In this document: positions 1-12,500 of the stretch, piece by piece
Layout of the letters: each line of letters begins with the position of its first letter
How positions within the stretch are numbered: position 1 is the first letter of the stretch
Assembly: GCA_030549335.1 (NCBI GenBank)
Contig: CM060195.1
Location: forward strand, 11,127,501 to 11,191,500
Length of the DNA stretch: 64,000 nucleotides
Source of the DNA: Pontederia crassipes
Lineage: Eukaryota; Streptophyta; Magnoliopsida; Commelinales; Pontederiaceae
Reading direction: 5' to 3'
The notes under the pieces: generated by a model
Databases searched by the model: none
Seen by the model: only the letters and a program-made list of their open reading frames with translations
Told to the model about the DNA's origin: nothing
Program-made: the position numbers and the translations under genes

Positions 1-904
1 AGCAGTAACATAACAACAATAATCAAAACATATATGAAATTTATCAAGCAATCAAAGAAATTAAGAATTCACACAATCAAAACATAACTTATGTGCTTCT
101 TCTTATCTTCTTCATTACAGAAATCGATTTGGGACAGAACTTGAATCTATTCAAGAGCCATGCAAGATGATTTCGATTCACCCACCTCTGTTCATGATTA
201 ATCCTTGTTTTGATTCATTAGAATTCTAACGATCACGACCTCTCTCTTCTCTCTGCGTCCTTTCCTCTCCTGGCAGATCAGCGTCTGACAATCTGATGAA
301 GAGGAATGAGGGAAGGGGCGTGAGAATTAGATAATTGCAGCCACGGAAGGAAGACTCAGCTACCCTCGCACCTGGAAATGACGAACGGAATTTCCTTCTT
401 TGATCACCCTCGAGACGACAAAACGGGAGAGCCAGGAGGAGGGTTTGTGAGTTTGGTGGAAAAGAGGGTTATTGCATGATTTGTTTCTATCTTATATGAC
501 TCCTCTCCCAATTGTTCTAATTAATTTGATAGAGTTAATCCCCCTTTAGATTTGGTCTTTAACTCTTAATAGGATAAATCCTTTAATCTCTAGCTGACCT
601 CTATTTCAATTGGTATTTGGATTTATTTATTTATTTAGTTGTTTCTTATCTTCTGCTGGCTGTTACGTTTTAATTCTTTGTTTCTTTTTTTTTAGTTGTT
701 ACAGCCACAACATGGATCCTAGCTCAAAGTTAAAATTGCAATTGCTTATTGTGTCTTGAAACCACTGGAATAAGTTGTGCAACTGTCTCGACTATTTGGG
801 AAAAGGCTCTAGCTCAGTTTAGTGAGTTCATTGGACACCACATCTGAGGCCCTTCCCCCAATGATTCAATTTGGGTTTGATGGGAGCCCTCTCCTCCCAC
901 TTAG
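1..904. other. unassigned, possible 5' exon/leader on minus strand
   Basis: No open frame with recognisable protein is seen. Positions 180-470 are less AT-rich than the surroundings and, read on the minus strand, look like an untranslated leader ending at a possible donor (GTAATG) near 120. If so, the rest of that gene would lie to the left of the window. This is weak and rests on composition only. From about 480 the sequence is AT-rich and non-coding. Confidence 0.25.
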
Positions 905-1334
905 GTGAAAATCAATTGGTCCTTTGTCGGAGCCAAGGATGGAGGAGCCGAAGTTTTAATCCAATCAATTGATGGCTCTTTCTTGGCTGCAGGGGGAGCA
1001 ATGCATCTTTCTTACAATTAGAGGCTTATGGATTGGTGAAAGGAAATTAGATGGTGCTAGATAAGATTATTTAAGAAGGCCATATTCGAAAGCAACTCAC
1101 AAGTTTCGGTAAGCCCGCGAACAGGCCAACCCCCCTTGGACAATCTAGCATTATATAAACAACATATTACTAGCTTTGGAATTTTTTGATGTCTTTGAAA
1201 TCAGCTTCGGAGAAGCTAACGGTGTGACTGATTTTCTAGCAAATTTTAGACGTTTCAATGTGGGCGATATTATATGGGAGAAAGACCCCCGGTGTCCTCC
1301 ATTTGTACTGGGATACTTTTGGTTTTCATTGTAA
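905..1334 (+). pseudogene. LINE retrotransposon RNase H-like C-terminal remnant
   Basis: The frame starting VKINWSF, followed by GAEVLIQSIDGSFLAAGG, resembles the first strand and turn of the RNase H domain at the C terminus of plant LINE reverse transcriptases. Further on, at about 1194-1331, a segment with EANGVTDFLANF and then a P-P-x-V-L end matches the final part of that domain, where families usually show EAN-x-VAD-x-LA. The two parts are in different frames, and stops and an unaligned stretch lie between them, so this is a decayed 5'-truncated copy. The usual LINE reverse transcriptase and endonuclease are not seen. Assignment to the RNase H superfamily is from motif memory, and the exact LINE clade is unknown. 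Confidence 0.6.
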
Positions 1335-2752
1335 TAGATAATTTTCTTTCTCAAAGAGAAATTGCATTTCTTACTTTGATGACAAAATTTATATTAATGA
1401 TTAATATAATAAACATTGATATTTTAACTATAATATTATGATAATGATCATAATGAATTAATATTCATTAAAATAAGAGGAAAATATATATGTAAAGCAT
1501 TTGACGTAGAACAGATGTAGAGCGCAAATTTTACTTATAAAATTTAAAAAATGATTATATATTAATTTATAATATGTATTAAATAGTAAAGTAAAGGTTA
1601 TTAAATCAAGATCATCGAACTATGCAATGGATGTGATCAAACTCTGATAACAAATATGATCAATTCAAATATTGTAATTTATTTAACCTTAGATGATATT
1701 TTCATTATCAAATTATCCAAATAAATATATATTATTTCATCTAACAAGCAATTTAACCATAAATTATAATTGTTAAATTAATTAAATAATAAGAAATAAG
1801 CACTCTACAATGAGGTGCTCTACATATTCATTAACCTAAAAGAACTCTTGGCACTAAATATTTAATGTCTTAGCTACATTAATTTTTCACAATATATAAA
1901 TAATTCTTTAATTGTTGAAATAGTTAAAATTAGATATCATTACAATATTTGTTGATATAGTTATCCAATATATACTATAATATTTTCAAAAGTGTGTTAT
2001 TAAATAATTATTTCTTTACTATAATATCATGGTATATGTAAATTAATTATGAAAATTCAAAACTTTGTTTATTTATATTTGTTAAATTCAATAATTGTAA
2101 CCTAGATATAATATGAAAATAAAGTTAGATATCATAACTATAATGCAATATGTGTACCTTAATCATATATATAGTTATGGAAATAAAGAGCACTTTTAAA
2201 TTCAGTATCATACTTGCTGTCATCTTTGATACATTTGAGCACTTGCAAATCTCTAAGTATAGGTCTGTGTTAAAAAAATATTATACATATATGTATATTT
2301 TTATATTTCTCTCTATCAAATAACAATATTAAATATTGTAACTTACACTAAAGGAAAGATTGAAATCATAATGATTAATAAAAGAATAATTACTATTTAA
2401 CTATAATATTATAGTAATAAATTAATATTAATAAAATTAAGTAATGTAGTAAACTTAATAATGTCCACAATTATCACATAATTTAAGGCTAACTTTATGT
2501 TGAAAGTTAACACATAAAGATCCACTTATGTTCACATTTATACATGGATACAAAGATAAAGGTAAAAGATGCCAAATAATTTTTTCTCAATATTAATTTT
2601 AAATTAAAATTCACAAAGAATTTATGATAGACAAAACTAAATAACATAACTTATAATGAATTGACATTAATAAGAATAATAACTTGATAATAATCATAAT
2701 GAATTAACATTATTAAAAATAATAGTTGAGTTAATTTAAATGTTAATGTGTA
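1335..2752. other. AT-rich intergenic sequence
   Basis: Very AT-rich with no credible ORF. Around 1912-2070 a segment (TTATCCAATATATACT and neighbours) recurs in diverged form at about 4410-4560 and 5150-5300. The piece starting AACACAT near 2508 recurs near 3680 and 4954. It therefore appears to be part of an old, diverged repeat family. Confidence 0.5.
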
Positions 2753-2761
2753 TTACATCAT

Positions 2762-3635
2762 GAATTTAATGGGGATCATACGATGGGCGTATAACCCCCC
2801 ATATGCCTGCCTGCCCACCGTCCGATTAGATCGGACGGTGGTCACGATCGCCGGAGCGGGCGCGATCGTCGAAGGGGCGCGATTGGAGCAGGCGACTGCG
2901 ATCGGCAACGGCGAAGAGGTCGCGATGGCGACTACAATCGGAGGAGGGGACGCGACGACGACTACAAAGGCGCGACGGTGACTATGATTGGCGGAGCGAG
3001 GTGCGGCGGCAGCTACAATTGGAGGAGAATGCAGAAGAGGACGAACCAAGAAGATGATGGCTTGAATCATGCCGATGCCCTTGATATTCTAGTGGAGGAT
3101 TCAATAGACGGCACGCCGTTACCCCCCCCCCTCACCTGTGATGGGCACCCCGATCGATCTCCTCTCCTCTTCCCCTCCGTCGTCGTCGTCGAGCTCGCCT
3201 CTACGTGCCTCCTCTTCGGATCTGCGCTACCGTCCTCGATCCACCGTCCTCGATCCACCGTCCCCGATCTATGATCCACCGCCCGCCATCCACCTCCATG
3301 TTGCCGCCCTCGCAAGTCGCTACCGCTAGCACCCCTGATTGAGCCCTCCTATGAGCACCCGAGCCCTTGAGTCCGCCCCTCTCTCCCACATCCTCCAATC
3401 GTCGCCTCACATTCTCGACGGCTGCGAGGACCGCCGACCCCCTCTACCCGCTCGACCGTCGCCTGCTGCAAGCGCGGAGAGCCACGATCGCTACGATTCG
3501 ACGCGTCGATCGTCCATGGTGCCAGTCGTCCATGAAGCTCAACGATGTCTATCGCCACCGCCCGATCTAATCGGACGGGGGAGCAGGTGTATGAGGGTCA
3601 TACACTTCACATGGCTTATGACCCCCATTAAATCC
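2762..3635. mobile_element. non-autonomous Mutator-like element (MULE), 874 bp, GC-rich interior
   Basis: A perfect 9-bp duplication TTACATCAT flanks the element (2753-2761 and 3636-3644). The ends are inverted repeats: GAATTTAATGGGGATCAT at the left and the complement of GGATTTAATGGGGGTCAT at the right. Similarity continues inward about 100 bp, including CCGTCCGATTAGATCGG on both sides. A 9-bp duplication with long inverted repeats starting with G is characteristic of MULEs. The interior (about 2850-3560) is strongly GC-rich against AT-rich flanks, with short local repeats of GATCCACCGTCC type. It has no transposase, so it depends on an autonomous partner. The short ORFs in it occur in many frames and look like products of GC-rich composition. 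It could be a Pack-MULE that captured gene sequence, but no captured gene is recognised. Confidence 0.85.
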
Positions 3636-3644
3636 TTACATCAT

Positions 3645-6150
3645 TTATTAATACTAACAACTTTTTTTTGTTGAAGTTAACACATATATAATCACACTTA
3701 CATTCATATTTATACATCTATTGAAAAGAAAATATAGAAATGCTAAGCAGAAGTGTCTCATTAAGCTATATAGCATTAATTTTATTTTCTAAATAAAATT
3801 TACAAAGAATGTTAGTTACAATAGATAAAAATAAATAAACAATTCATATTCATGATTATATACATCATAACAATATTTTAACTATACTTGACAATAATAT
3901 TTATTAGAACTATGTTTTAACTATACTCAAATTTTGACAATATCTAAATAATTATCGAGTTGTTGAAATAGTCAAAATTAGATAATTTCTTTGCATAATA
4001 TTTGAATAATTTTGAAGTTTTGATATGATATATAATATATGATGTAAATTATTAAAATAAATAATAAAATATTAAAAACTAACTATTTTTATTTTAGTCG
4101 CACATTTAAAATTTGCAACATTAAAAAAGAGATAAAAGAGGGAGGATTTGCAACTTATCGATCTTTAATCAATAAATCCCATGACTTTGATAAAAATTTG
4201 TAGTTAATGCTAAAATAAAAATATCTAAATAAGTTTAAATATTTATTTATATTAAAATCAAATGTAGTCTTAATATATACATACATGATGCAAAGTTTGT
4301 AAGTATCAAGTGTTGAATTCTCATGAATCCATATAATATTTAAATTATTTTTTAATAAAAATTTATATTTATATTAATTATGAAATATAATAATATATAA
4401 ATAAATTATATTAGTGTTAGATATTATAACAATATTTGTTAGTATAGCTATCCAATATATATTATAACATTCTCGAATTTTTTTGTCAAATAATTATTAC
4501 TTTACTATAATATCATCAAGATATTTAGTAGTTATGAAAATTCACAATTTTATTTATTATATTTTAAAATTTAATATTTGTAACTATAAATAGAGGACAA
4601 TTTCAAATTTAATAGCATATTTCACACTCCCTTTGATATAGAATAGCACGTACAGATATCTAAGTATATGTTTGTATGTTGTAAAAAAATATTATGCATA
4701 TATATATATGTATATATTTTTTATATTTATCAAATAAAAATATTGAATGTTGTAACTCACGTATAAGAAAATATTGAAATGATAATATTTAAAATGATTT
4801 AATAAAAATATCATGAATATTTTAACTATAGTATTATAATAACTTAATATTAATAAAATAATAGTGTAGTAAACTTTATAATGTCAATGAGTATTTTATA
4901 ATTTAATGTTAACTGTTTTGTTGAAGTTTTTTTTCTTGCTTTTTTTGTTGAGGTTAACACATATAATTCATATTTCTATATCTATAGAAAAAGAAATGTA
5001 AAAGATGCCAAGTAGTGTTCTCCCATTAACCTATCTATCATAAAAAAAATATAAAATAAAATTTTATAAAGAATTTAGTTATAATAGACAACAATAAATA
5101 AAATAATTTATATTCATGTAAACATCGTGACAATATTTTAACTATAGTTAGCAATATTATATATTATTTGTTGGCATATATACTATAATAATTTCAAAAG
5201 TCTGCTATCAAATAATTATTACTTTAATATAATATCATCATAATTTTTTAAAATTTAATTATGAAAATGTGTAATTTATTTATTTATTTATTTTAAAATT
5301 TAACTTTTATAGCTATAAATATAGGAAACTTTCAAATTCAGTAACAAACTCAATGTCTCGTTTAATACAAAATATAGGGATATATCTATGTAACAATAAT
5401 AGCTATGTAACTAAAAATATCTCAAGACAAAATAAATGATATTTTTTTAGATATAACTATAATAACTAATATATAAAACCATATATATTGTAAAAATAAA
5501 TATAATCTTAGTGTAAGAATAAATCTACTGTTATCCAAATAAAAAATAAAATTTAACCTAAGAACATAAATTATTTATGAAAATGGGTAATTTATTTATT
5601 TATTTTAAATTTAACATTTTATAGCTATAAATATAGGAAACTTTCAAATTCAGTAACATACTCAATGTCTCGTTAATACAAAATATACGGATATATCTAT
5701 GTAACAATAATAGCTATGTAACTAAAAATATCTCAAGACAAAATAAATGATATTTTTAGATATAACTATAATAACTAATATATAAAACAATAGATATTGT
5801 TAAATAAATATAATCTTAGTGTAAGAATAAATCTATTGTTATGCAAATAAAAAATAAAATTTAAAGGACATAAAACTAAATAAGTAATTTTCATATAATC
5901 ATATATAAATAATTAAAAGTAAATTATTTGCAACTATTACCTAAAACTTTGTTACAAGTATGTTTAATTATTAATCTACTTTATCAATTAAAGGCATATC
6001 TAAATGGTTATAAATATGAAAATAAACATATTTAAATTTGATATATTTACTTATATTATTTTCTAGGGAGGGTTAAAAATAAAAGAAATAAAAAGAAAAG
6101 TCGATAGCATATAAATTTTTGTTTAAAAAATATAATGATATGATAAGTTT
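3645..6150. other. AT-rich intergenic sequence with diverged repeats
   Basis: No coding sequence is seen. The stretch contains diverged copies of the repeat pieces also present at 1.9-2.7 kb and the recent direct duplication listed separately. Microsatellite-like TATA and ATTT tracts are common. Confidence 0.5.
5261..5880. repeat. two-copy direct tandem duplication, period about 316 bp
   Basis: Copy 1 begins ATGAAAATGTGTAATTTATT at 5261 and copy 2 begins ATGAAAATGGGTAATTTATT at 5577. The two run in parallel almost base for base through GATATATCTATGTAACAATA and on to AATAAAATTTAA. Only scattered substitutions and short indels separate them, so this duplication is much younger than the surrounding diverged repeats. 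Confidence 0.85.
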
Positions 6151-9100
6151 TATTTTGTATCATCCTATTTTATTATTACAAATATAATTATGTTACTAAG
6201 TAATTTGTTTTATGAAATATTAACTTATTAATGTATATATTTATAATTAATATACAATTTTGTATCTGTACCACAATTTTTTTTTTAAAAAAATTGTCAT
6301 ACCTGCACCCATATGTATGCAACATACATAAAGATTTCTAGCCATCGCACGAGTGCAAGCGATTGATCAAAGTTTTCATACTAGGTAAAGTTTTCATTGT
6401 TCAAAGAAGAATTTTAAATAGAAAAATATTCAAAATAGCACAAAAGAAGAAAAAATATTTATGCATAATGCTAATGGACAAGGGAAAGAAAAATCAAAAT
6501 CAGCGTCATTATCGAGAAAACACTAAGATGGTTTACCCGTCCAAAAGCATTCTATCTATATTTATGCTCTCTATTAATAGGAAAAGTTATAATCAAAGAA
6601 CATTAAATAGAAAAATATTCACTAGAAAATAACACAAAACAAGGCGAAATTTTATGCTTAGCACTAATGGATAAGGAAAAGAAAAAAAAAGCCATCATCA
6701 CCAACAATAAGTAAGATGGTTTACCCATCCAAAGGCATCCTATTTATATTTATGCTCTACTGAAAAAGAAATCAACTTAAGAAATGTTAAATATTTATAA
6801 TTAATATATATTTTCGTATCCATATTTTATTTTTTTAAAAAAATTGTCATGTACTGCACCGTACCTACGCAAATATATGAACATTTCCAAGCATTTCACC
6901 GCAAGCTAGAAATGATCCTGTGATAATGGCGACCCATTTTATTACTACAAATAAAATTTTTAAAAATTAAACTAAGGGAGGTGGCAGAAGCGCCCTCCTA
7001 ACCCACGTCAGGGTGGTGATTCTCCCCAAGGGCAAAACGGTGGGCGCCGGTCAGACGGTGAGGGATAAAAATTAAACAGAAAATAGTCAAGTAAAGTTTT
7101 TATTGATCAAAGAAGAACATTAAATAGAAAAATATTCACCATAAAATAGCACAAAACAAGAAGTCTTTTATGCATAGTGCTAAAGAATAAGGGAAAGAAA
7201 AACCAAAACCAGTGCCATTAACCAGCAATGATTAAGATGGTTTACCAATCCAAAGTCTATATCTACATTTATGCTTTCTATTTACAAAGAAAATTTATGG
7301 TCACGAAGGAGAAAATAATTTGCAGATACATTGTGACCCTTCCTATTGATGCAAAACTTTCAAATCAATTTAAAACATTAGAATACAAAGCTTCTTTCAG
7401 AACAAAAGCATGTGATAATTTACATGAATCATCCCCCACCTTTGAATCAATTTCTAAATTGTCCCCAAATTTCAATTTGTAACTAGATCGTCCCCCAACT
7501 TTTATTTTCTTGCACGATTAGTCCCCTTGACAGATAGTGAGTTTCCCGAACGTGAGCGCCACGTAAATTGTTTCTCTTTCATCCACATGATTAAAAATAA
7601 TAAAAATATATAATAAACTAATATCAAAAATAAAAAAACAAAAAGGGGGCGGAGGACGCTCATTAGTGGAAAGGTGGGCACGGGCCGCGCTCGCGTCATC
7701 CTCGCCCTGCGGCGAGGAATAAAAAGGGGGGCCGACGCCCCCCTCTACGAGCTCTCCAACGCGCCCTCCTTTTTCCATCGGGCCGACGTAAGGGGAAAGG
7801 GCAGTCCCGCCCCCCTCGTGTCTTCCTCACCGTGCGGAGTCCCTGGCGAGCTCACAGAGGAAGGGTGTCGCCCCTTTTCCGAAGGGGGATGGCCACCCCT
7901 CGCACGACATCGATGGTGAGGGCGAGTGCCGATCCCCCAACGCCGATGGAGAAGAGGGTAGTCGACCCCCTTCTGATTTTTATTTTAAATTTTAATATTA
8001 GTTTATTATATATTTTTATTATGTTTTAATGATGTGGATGAAAAAGAAATGATTTATGTAGTGGCCACATAAGCAAGGTCACCGAAAAATCCACTATCAT
8101 CGGTCAGGAGGATTAATCATGTAAGAAAATAAAAGTTGGAGAATGTTCTAGTTACAAATTGAAATTGGAGAATCGTTTAAAAATTGACTCAAAGGTGGAA
8201 GATGATTCTTGTAATTTATCCCAAAAGAATGTAACAAGATGGAGGAGCATAAAAGACACACCACCATGCACAATAGATCAACAACACATTTCTCTGTCAT
8301 TATATATGATAACGAAGACATGATAGAAAAACGAAGACAAAAAGTTCACAAGCAAAATGCAAAACTAAAGGACAGGTAAATATCACACGAATTCATGCAT
8401 TTACCTCATCGCTCTTGACTTCATGATGGCTAGTAAATAACACAGAAGGAGAAATTTTTATTGTTAGCGCTAAAGTTTGATATTGATGTGTGATGATCCT
8501 TTTGAGAAGCTTGTATGCTAAAATTGTGTTGTGAAATAATTATGCTACTGATTATAATTTGTTTTATGAAATGTTAAAACTTATTAATATATACATATGT
8601 ATATATATTGATATTTATAATTAATGTATATTTCCATATCCTCACCTTACTTTTAAAAAAAATGGACACCCGCACCTATGCAACATACATGAATGCTTCT
8701 AGGCATCGCACAAGTCACTGCAAGCGAAAAATGATCTCGTGATACATGACGACCAATTTTATTACTACAAATATTACTGTATTTAAAATTTTAAAATTAA
8801 AAGATAAAGGGATTGGTCGCAGCCCCATACAACCTCAGGTGAGGATGTTGCTGCTCCTCGCCCATCCACCCAAAGAAGGTTAGGGCAAAAAGTTTGGTGG
8901 CCGTCGAAGGTGTAAGGGATGAAAATTAAATATAAAATAACCAAGTGAAGTTTTCATCCATCAAAGAAGAACATTAAATAGAAAAATATTCGCTAGAAAG
9001 TAAACAAAACAAGGAGAAACTTTTATAATTAGCGCTAATGGACAAGGGAAAGAAAAAAATAAAGCCAGCATCATTAACCAACAATGACTAAGATGGTTTA

Positions 9101-9560
9101 CTCATCCAACAACATCCTATTTATATTTATGCTCTTCTGTAAAGAAATCAACTTATGAAATGTTAACTTATTGTATATATTTATAATTAATATATATTTC
9201 TATATCCGTACTTTAATTTTTTTTAAAATTGTCGTACCACGTACTCATAGTGGGTACCTTTATTGCACCCGTACCTACGCAACATATATGAATACTTCTA
9301 GTCATCGCACGTGTCACCGCTAGCAACAATTGATAACGTAATACATGGTGAGCCATTTTATTACTAAAAATATTATTCTGTTTAAAATTTTTAAACAAAA
9401 AAGATAAAGGGTACCTTAGATGAGGGTGGTGATGCTCCCCACCCATCCACCCACTCGAAGAAGGAAAGGGCAAAATGTTGGATGGCTGTCCGAGGGTGAG
9501 GGATAAAAATTAAATGGAAAATAACCAAGCGAAGTTTCATTGATCAAAGAAGAACATAAA
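6151..9560. repeat. composite repeat units with hAT-terminus-like modules
   Basis: At least four diverged units (about 6150-6720, 6780-7230, 8480-9090, 9130-9560) share the same order of parts. First comes an AT-rich part ending in a TTATAATTAATATATA stretch followed by AAAATTGTCGTACC-like sequence and ATGCAACATA. Then comes CATTTTATTACTACAAATA. Next is a short GC-rich part (GGGTGGTGATGCTCCCC type). Last is GATCAAAGAAGAACATTAAATAG with a stretch shared with the following satellite. The first part closely resembles the right end of the hAT element at 41.9-42.17 kb. No protein is encoded, and the ORFs at 6363 and 7228 are repeat artefacts. A MULE interrupts the array at 7413-8222. Confidence 0.7.
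7413..8222. mobile_element. non-autonomous MULE, 810 bp, with long terminal inverted repeats
   Basis: The flanks AAAAGCATG (7404-7412) and AAAAGAATG (8223-8231) are a 9-bp target duplication with one mismatch. The left end (TGATAATTTACATGAATCATC) and the complement of the right end (GGGATAAATTACAAGAATCATC with one base dropped) are inverted repeats that continue about 130 bp inward. The target site is the satellite sequence AACAAGAGCATG-AACAAGATGG, which is intact in other units, so the insertion point is confirmed by its empty homologues. The interior (about 7640-7975) is GC-rich and non-coding as far as I can see. Confidence 0.85.
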
Positions 9561-12500
9561 ATAGAAAATAATTAAAGAAGAGTTAAGATAATGAATGAGA
9601 AAATAATAAATGTGATCCTCCCTACTAATGCAAAACTTTCAAATCAGTTGAAAGCATTCTAACATAGTGCCTCTTTTATAACAAGAGAATGAAATAATAT
9701 GGAGGGAAAGAAAGCACACCCCCATGCACAAGAGATCAACAACACATTTCTCCATACCTCATCTTGCGTGGAAATATGAAAGACAAGATAGAAATACAAA
9801 GATAAAAGATTCACAAGTGGAATGCAAAACTAAAGGACAGATAAATATCATATGTATCCATGCATTTATCGGCCACTAGAAAATAACACAAAACAACGAG
9901 AAATCTTTATGCACATCGCTAATGGATCAAGGAAAAACAAAATCAACGACACTAACCAGCAAGAATAGGATGATTTACTCATATAGAAGCATCCTATCTA
10001 TATTCATGCTCTCTATTTACTAGGAAAAGTTAAAATCATGAAGGAAAAAATCATCAACAGAGATGTTTTTTTTAGAAGATCAGAAGAACTATTGTGATCC
10101 ATCCTATTGATGCAAAACTTTTAAATTAGTTGAAAACATTATAACACACGGCTTCTTTCAGAACAAGAGCATGAAACAAGATGTAGGAGATCAACAACAC
10201 ATTTCTCCATGTCACCCTATCTTGGGAAGAAGATATCGTAGACAAGATAGAAAAACGAAGACGAGAAGTTCACAAGTGAAATGCAAAACTAATAGACAGA
10301 TAAATGTCACTCATATTTATGCATTTACCTCCTCTCTCTTGTGTTCATGATCAATAGAAAATAACATAGAAGGAGAAGTCTTTATGCTTGGATAATGGAT
10401 TAGGGAAAGAGCTAATGGATCAAGGAAAGAAAAAACAAAACCAATGTCATTCACAAGCAAGGACAAAGATGTTTTACTCGTGCAGAGACATCCTATCTAT
10501 ATTTGTGCTCTCTATCTCCAAGGAAAAGATTAGATCATGAAAGAGAAAATAATCAGCAAAGATATTGTGATCCTCCCTATGGATGCAAAACTTTCAAATC
10601 AGTTGAAAACTTTGGAACACAAAGATTCTTTCAAAACAAGAGCATGAAACAAGGTGGAGGGGGGAAAAAGCACATCGCCGCCATGTACAAGATAAGATAC
10701 AAAAACGAATACGAGAAGTTCCCAAGAGGCATGCAAAACTAAAGGATAGATAAATATCACTCATATTCATGCATATACCTCCTCGCTATTTCCTTCATGA
10801 CCAGTAGAAAATAAAACAAAAGGAGAAATCTTTATGCTCAGCGCTAATGGATCACGAAAAGAAAAACAAAACCAACGTCCAGCATGGACTAAGATGGTTT
10901 ACCCATCAAAAGGCATCCTATCTATATTTATGCTCTCTATTTACATGGAAAAGTTAAGATCATGGAGGAGAAAACAATCAGCAAAGATATTGTGATCCTT
11001 TCTATCGATGCAAAAAATTTCAAATCAATTGAAAACATTGGAACACAAGGCTTCTTTCATAACAAGAGCATGAAACAACATGGAGGGGAATAAAAAGTAT
11101 GCTGCCATGCACAAGAAATCGACAACACATTTCTCCATGTCACCATATAAGATATCGAGACAATAAAGAAAAACGAAGATGAAAAGTTCACAAGGGGAAT
11201 GCAAAACTAAAGGACAGATAAATATCACACAAATTCTTGCATTTACCTCCTCGCTCTTGCCTTCATGAGCACTAGAGAATAACACAAAAAAGGTGAAATC
11301 TTTATGCTTAGCAACTCAGGGAAACAAAAAACATAACCAGTCAAAATCATTAACCAACAAGGACTAAGATGGTTTACCCATCCAAAATTTCCAATCTATA
11401 TTTATGCTCTTTAATTACAAGTAAAAGTTAAGATCATGAAGGAGAAAATAATAAACGTGATCCTTCCTACCAATACAAAACTTTCAAATCAGTTGAAAAC
11501 ATTCTAACATAGTGCTTCTTTTATAACAAGAGAATGAAATAATATGGAGGGAAAAAAAGCACACCCCCATGCACAAGAGATCAACAACACATTTCTCCAT
11601 ACCCCATATCTTGGGTGGAAATATCGAAGACAAGATAGAAATAAGAAGATAAAAGATTCACAAGGGGAATGCAAAACTAAAGGACACATAAATATCATTC
11701 GTATCCATGCATTTACCGGCCACTAGAAAATAACACAAAACAACGAGAAATCGTATGCATAACGCTAATGGATCCAGGAAAGGAAAAACAAAAGCAAAGA
11801 CACTAACCAGCAAGAATAGGATGATTTACTCGTATAGAAGCATCCTATCTATATTCATGCTATCTATTTACTAGGAAAAGTTAAAATCAAGAAGGAGAAA
11901 ATAATCAGTAGAGCTATTATTTTTTTTAGAAGATCGGCAGAGCTATTGTGATCCATCCTATTGATACAAAACTTTCAAATTAGTTGAAAACATTGTAACA
12001 CACGGCTTCTTTCAGAACAAGAGCATGAAACAAGATGGAGGAGAAAAGAAAGCACACCACCATGCACAAGAGATCAACAACACATTTTTCCATATCACCC
12101 TATCTTGGGAGGAAGATATCGTAGACAAGATAGAAAAACGAAGACGAGAAGTTCACAAATAAATATCACTCATAGTCATGCATTTACCTCCTCGCTCTTG
12201 TGTTCATGATCAATAGAAAATAACACAAAATTAGAAATCTTTATGCTTGGATAATGGATTATGGAAAGAGCTAATGGATCAAGGAAAGAAAAAACAAAAC
12301 CAATTGACCAGCAAGAACAAAGATATTTTACTCGTGCAGAGACATCCTATCTATATTTGTGCTCTCTATGTAGAAGGAAAAGATTAGATCATGAAAGAGA
12401 ATAATCAGCAGAGATATTGTGATCCTCCCTATGGATGCAAAACTTTCGAATCAGTTGAAAACATTGGAACACAAGGATTCTTTCAAAACAAGAGCATGGA

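Noticed and set aside
2748..3674. Overlapping ORFs on both strands in the GC-rich MULE
   Set aside because: Open in nearly all frames because GC-rich sequence has few stops. No domain and no consistent start.
7502..8029. ORFs in the GC-rich interior of the second MULE
   Set aside because: Same reason, and they extend into the terminal inverted repeats.
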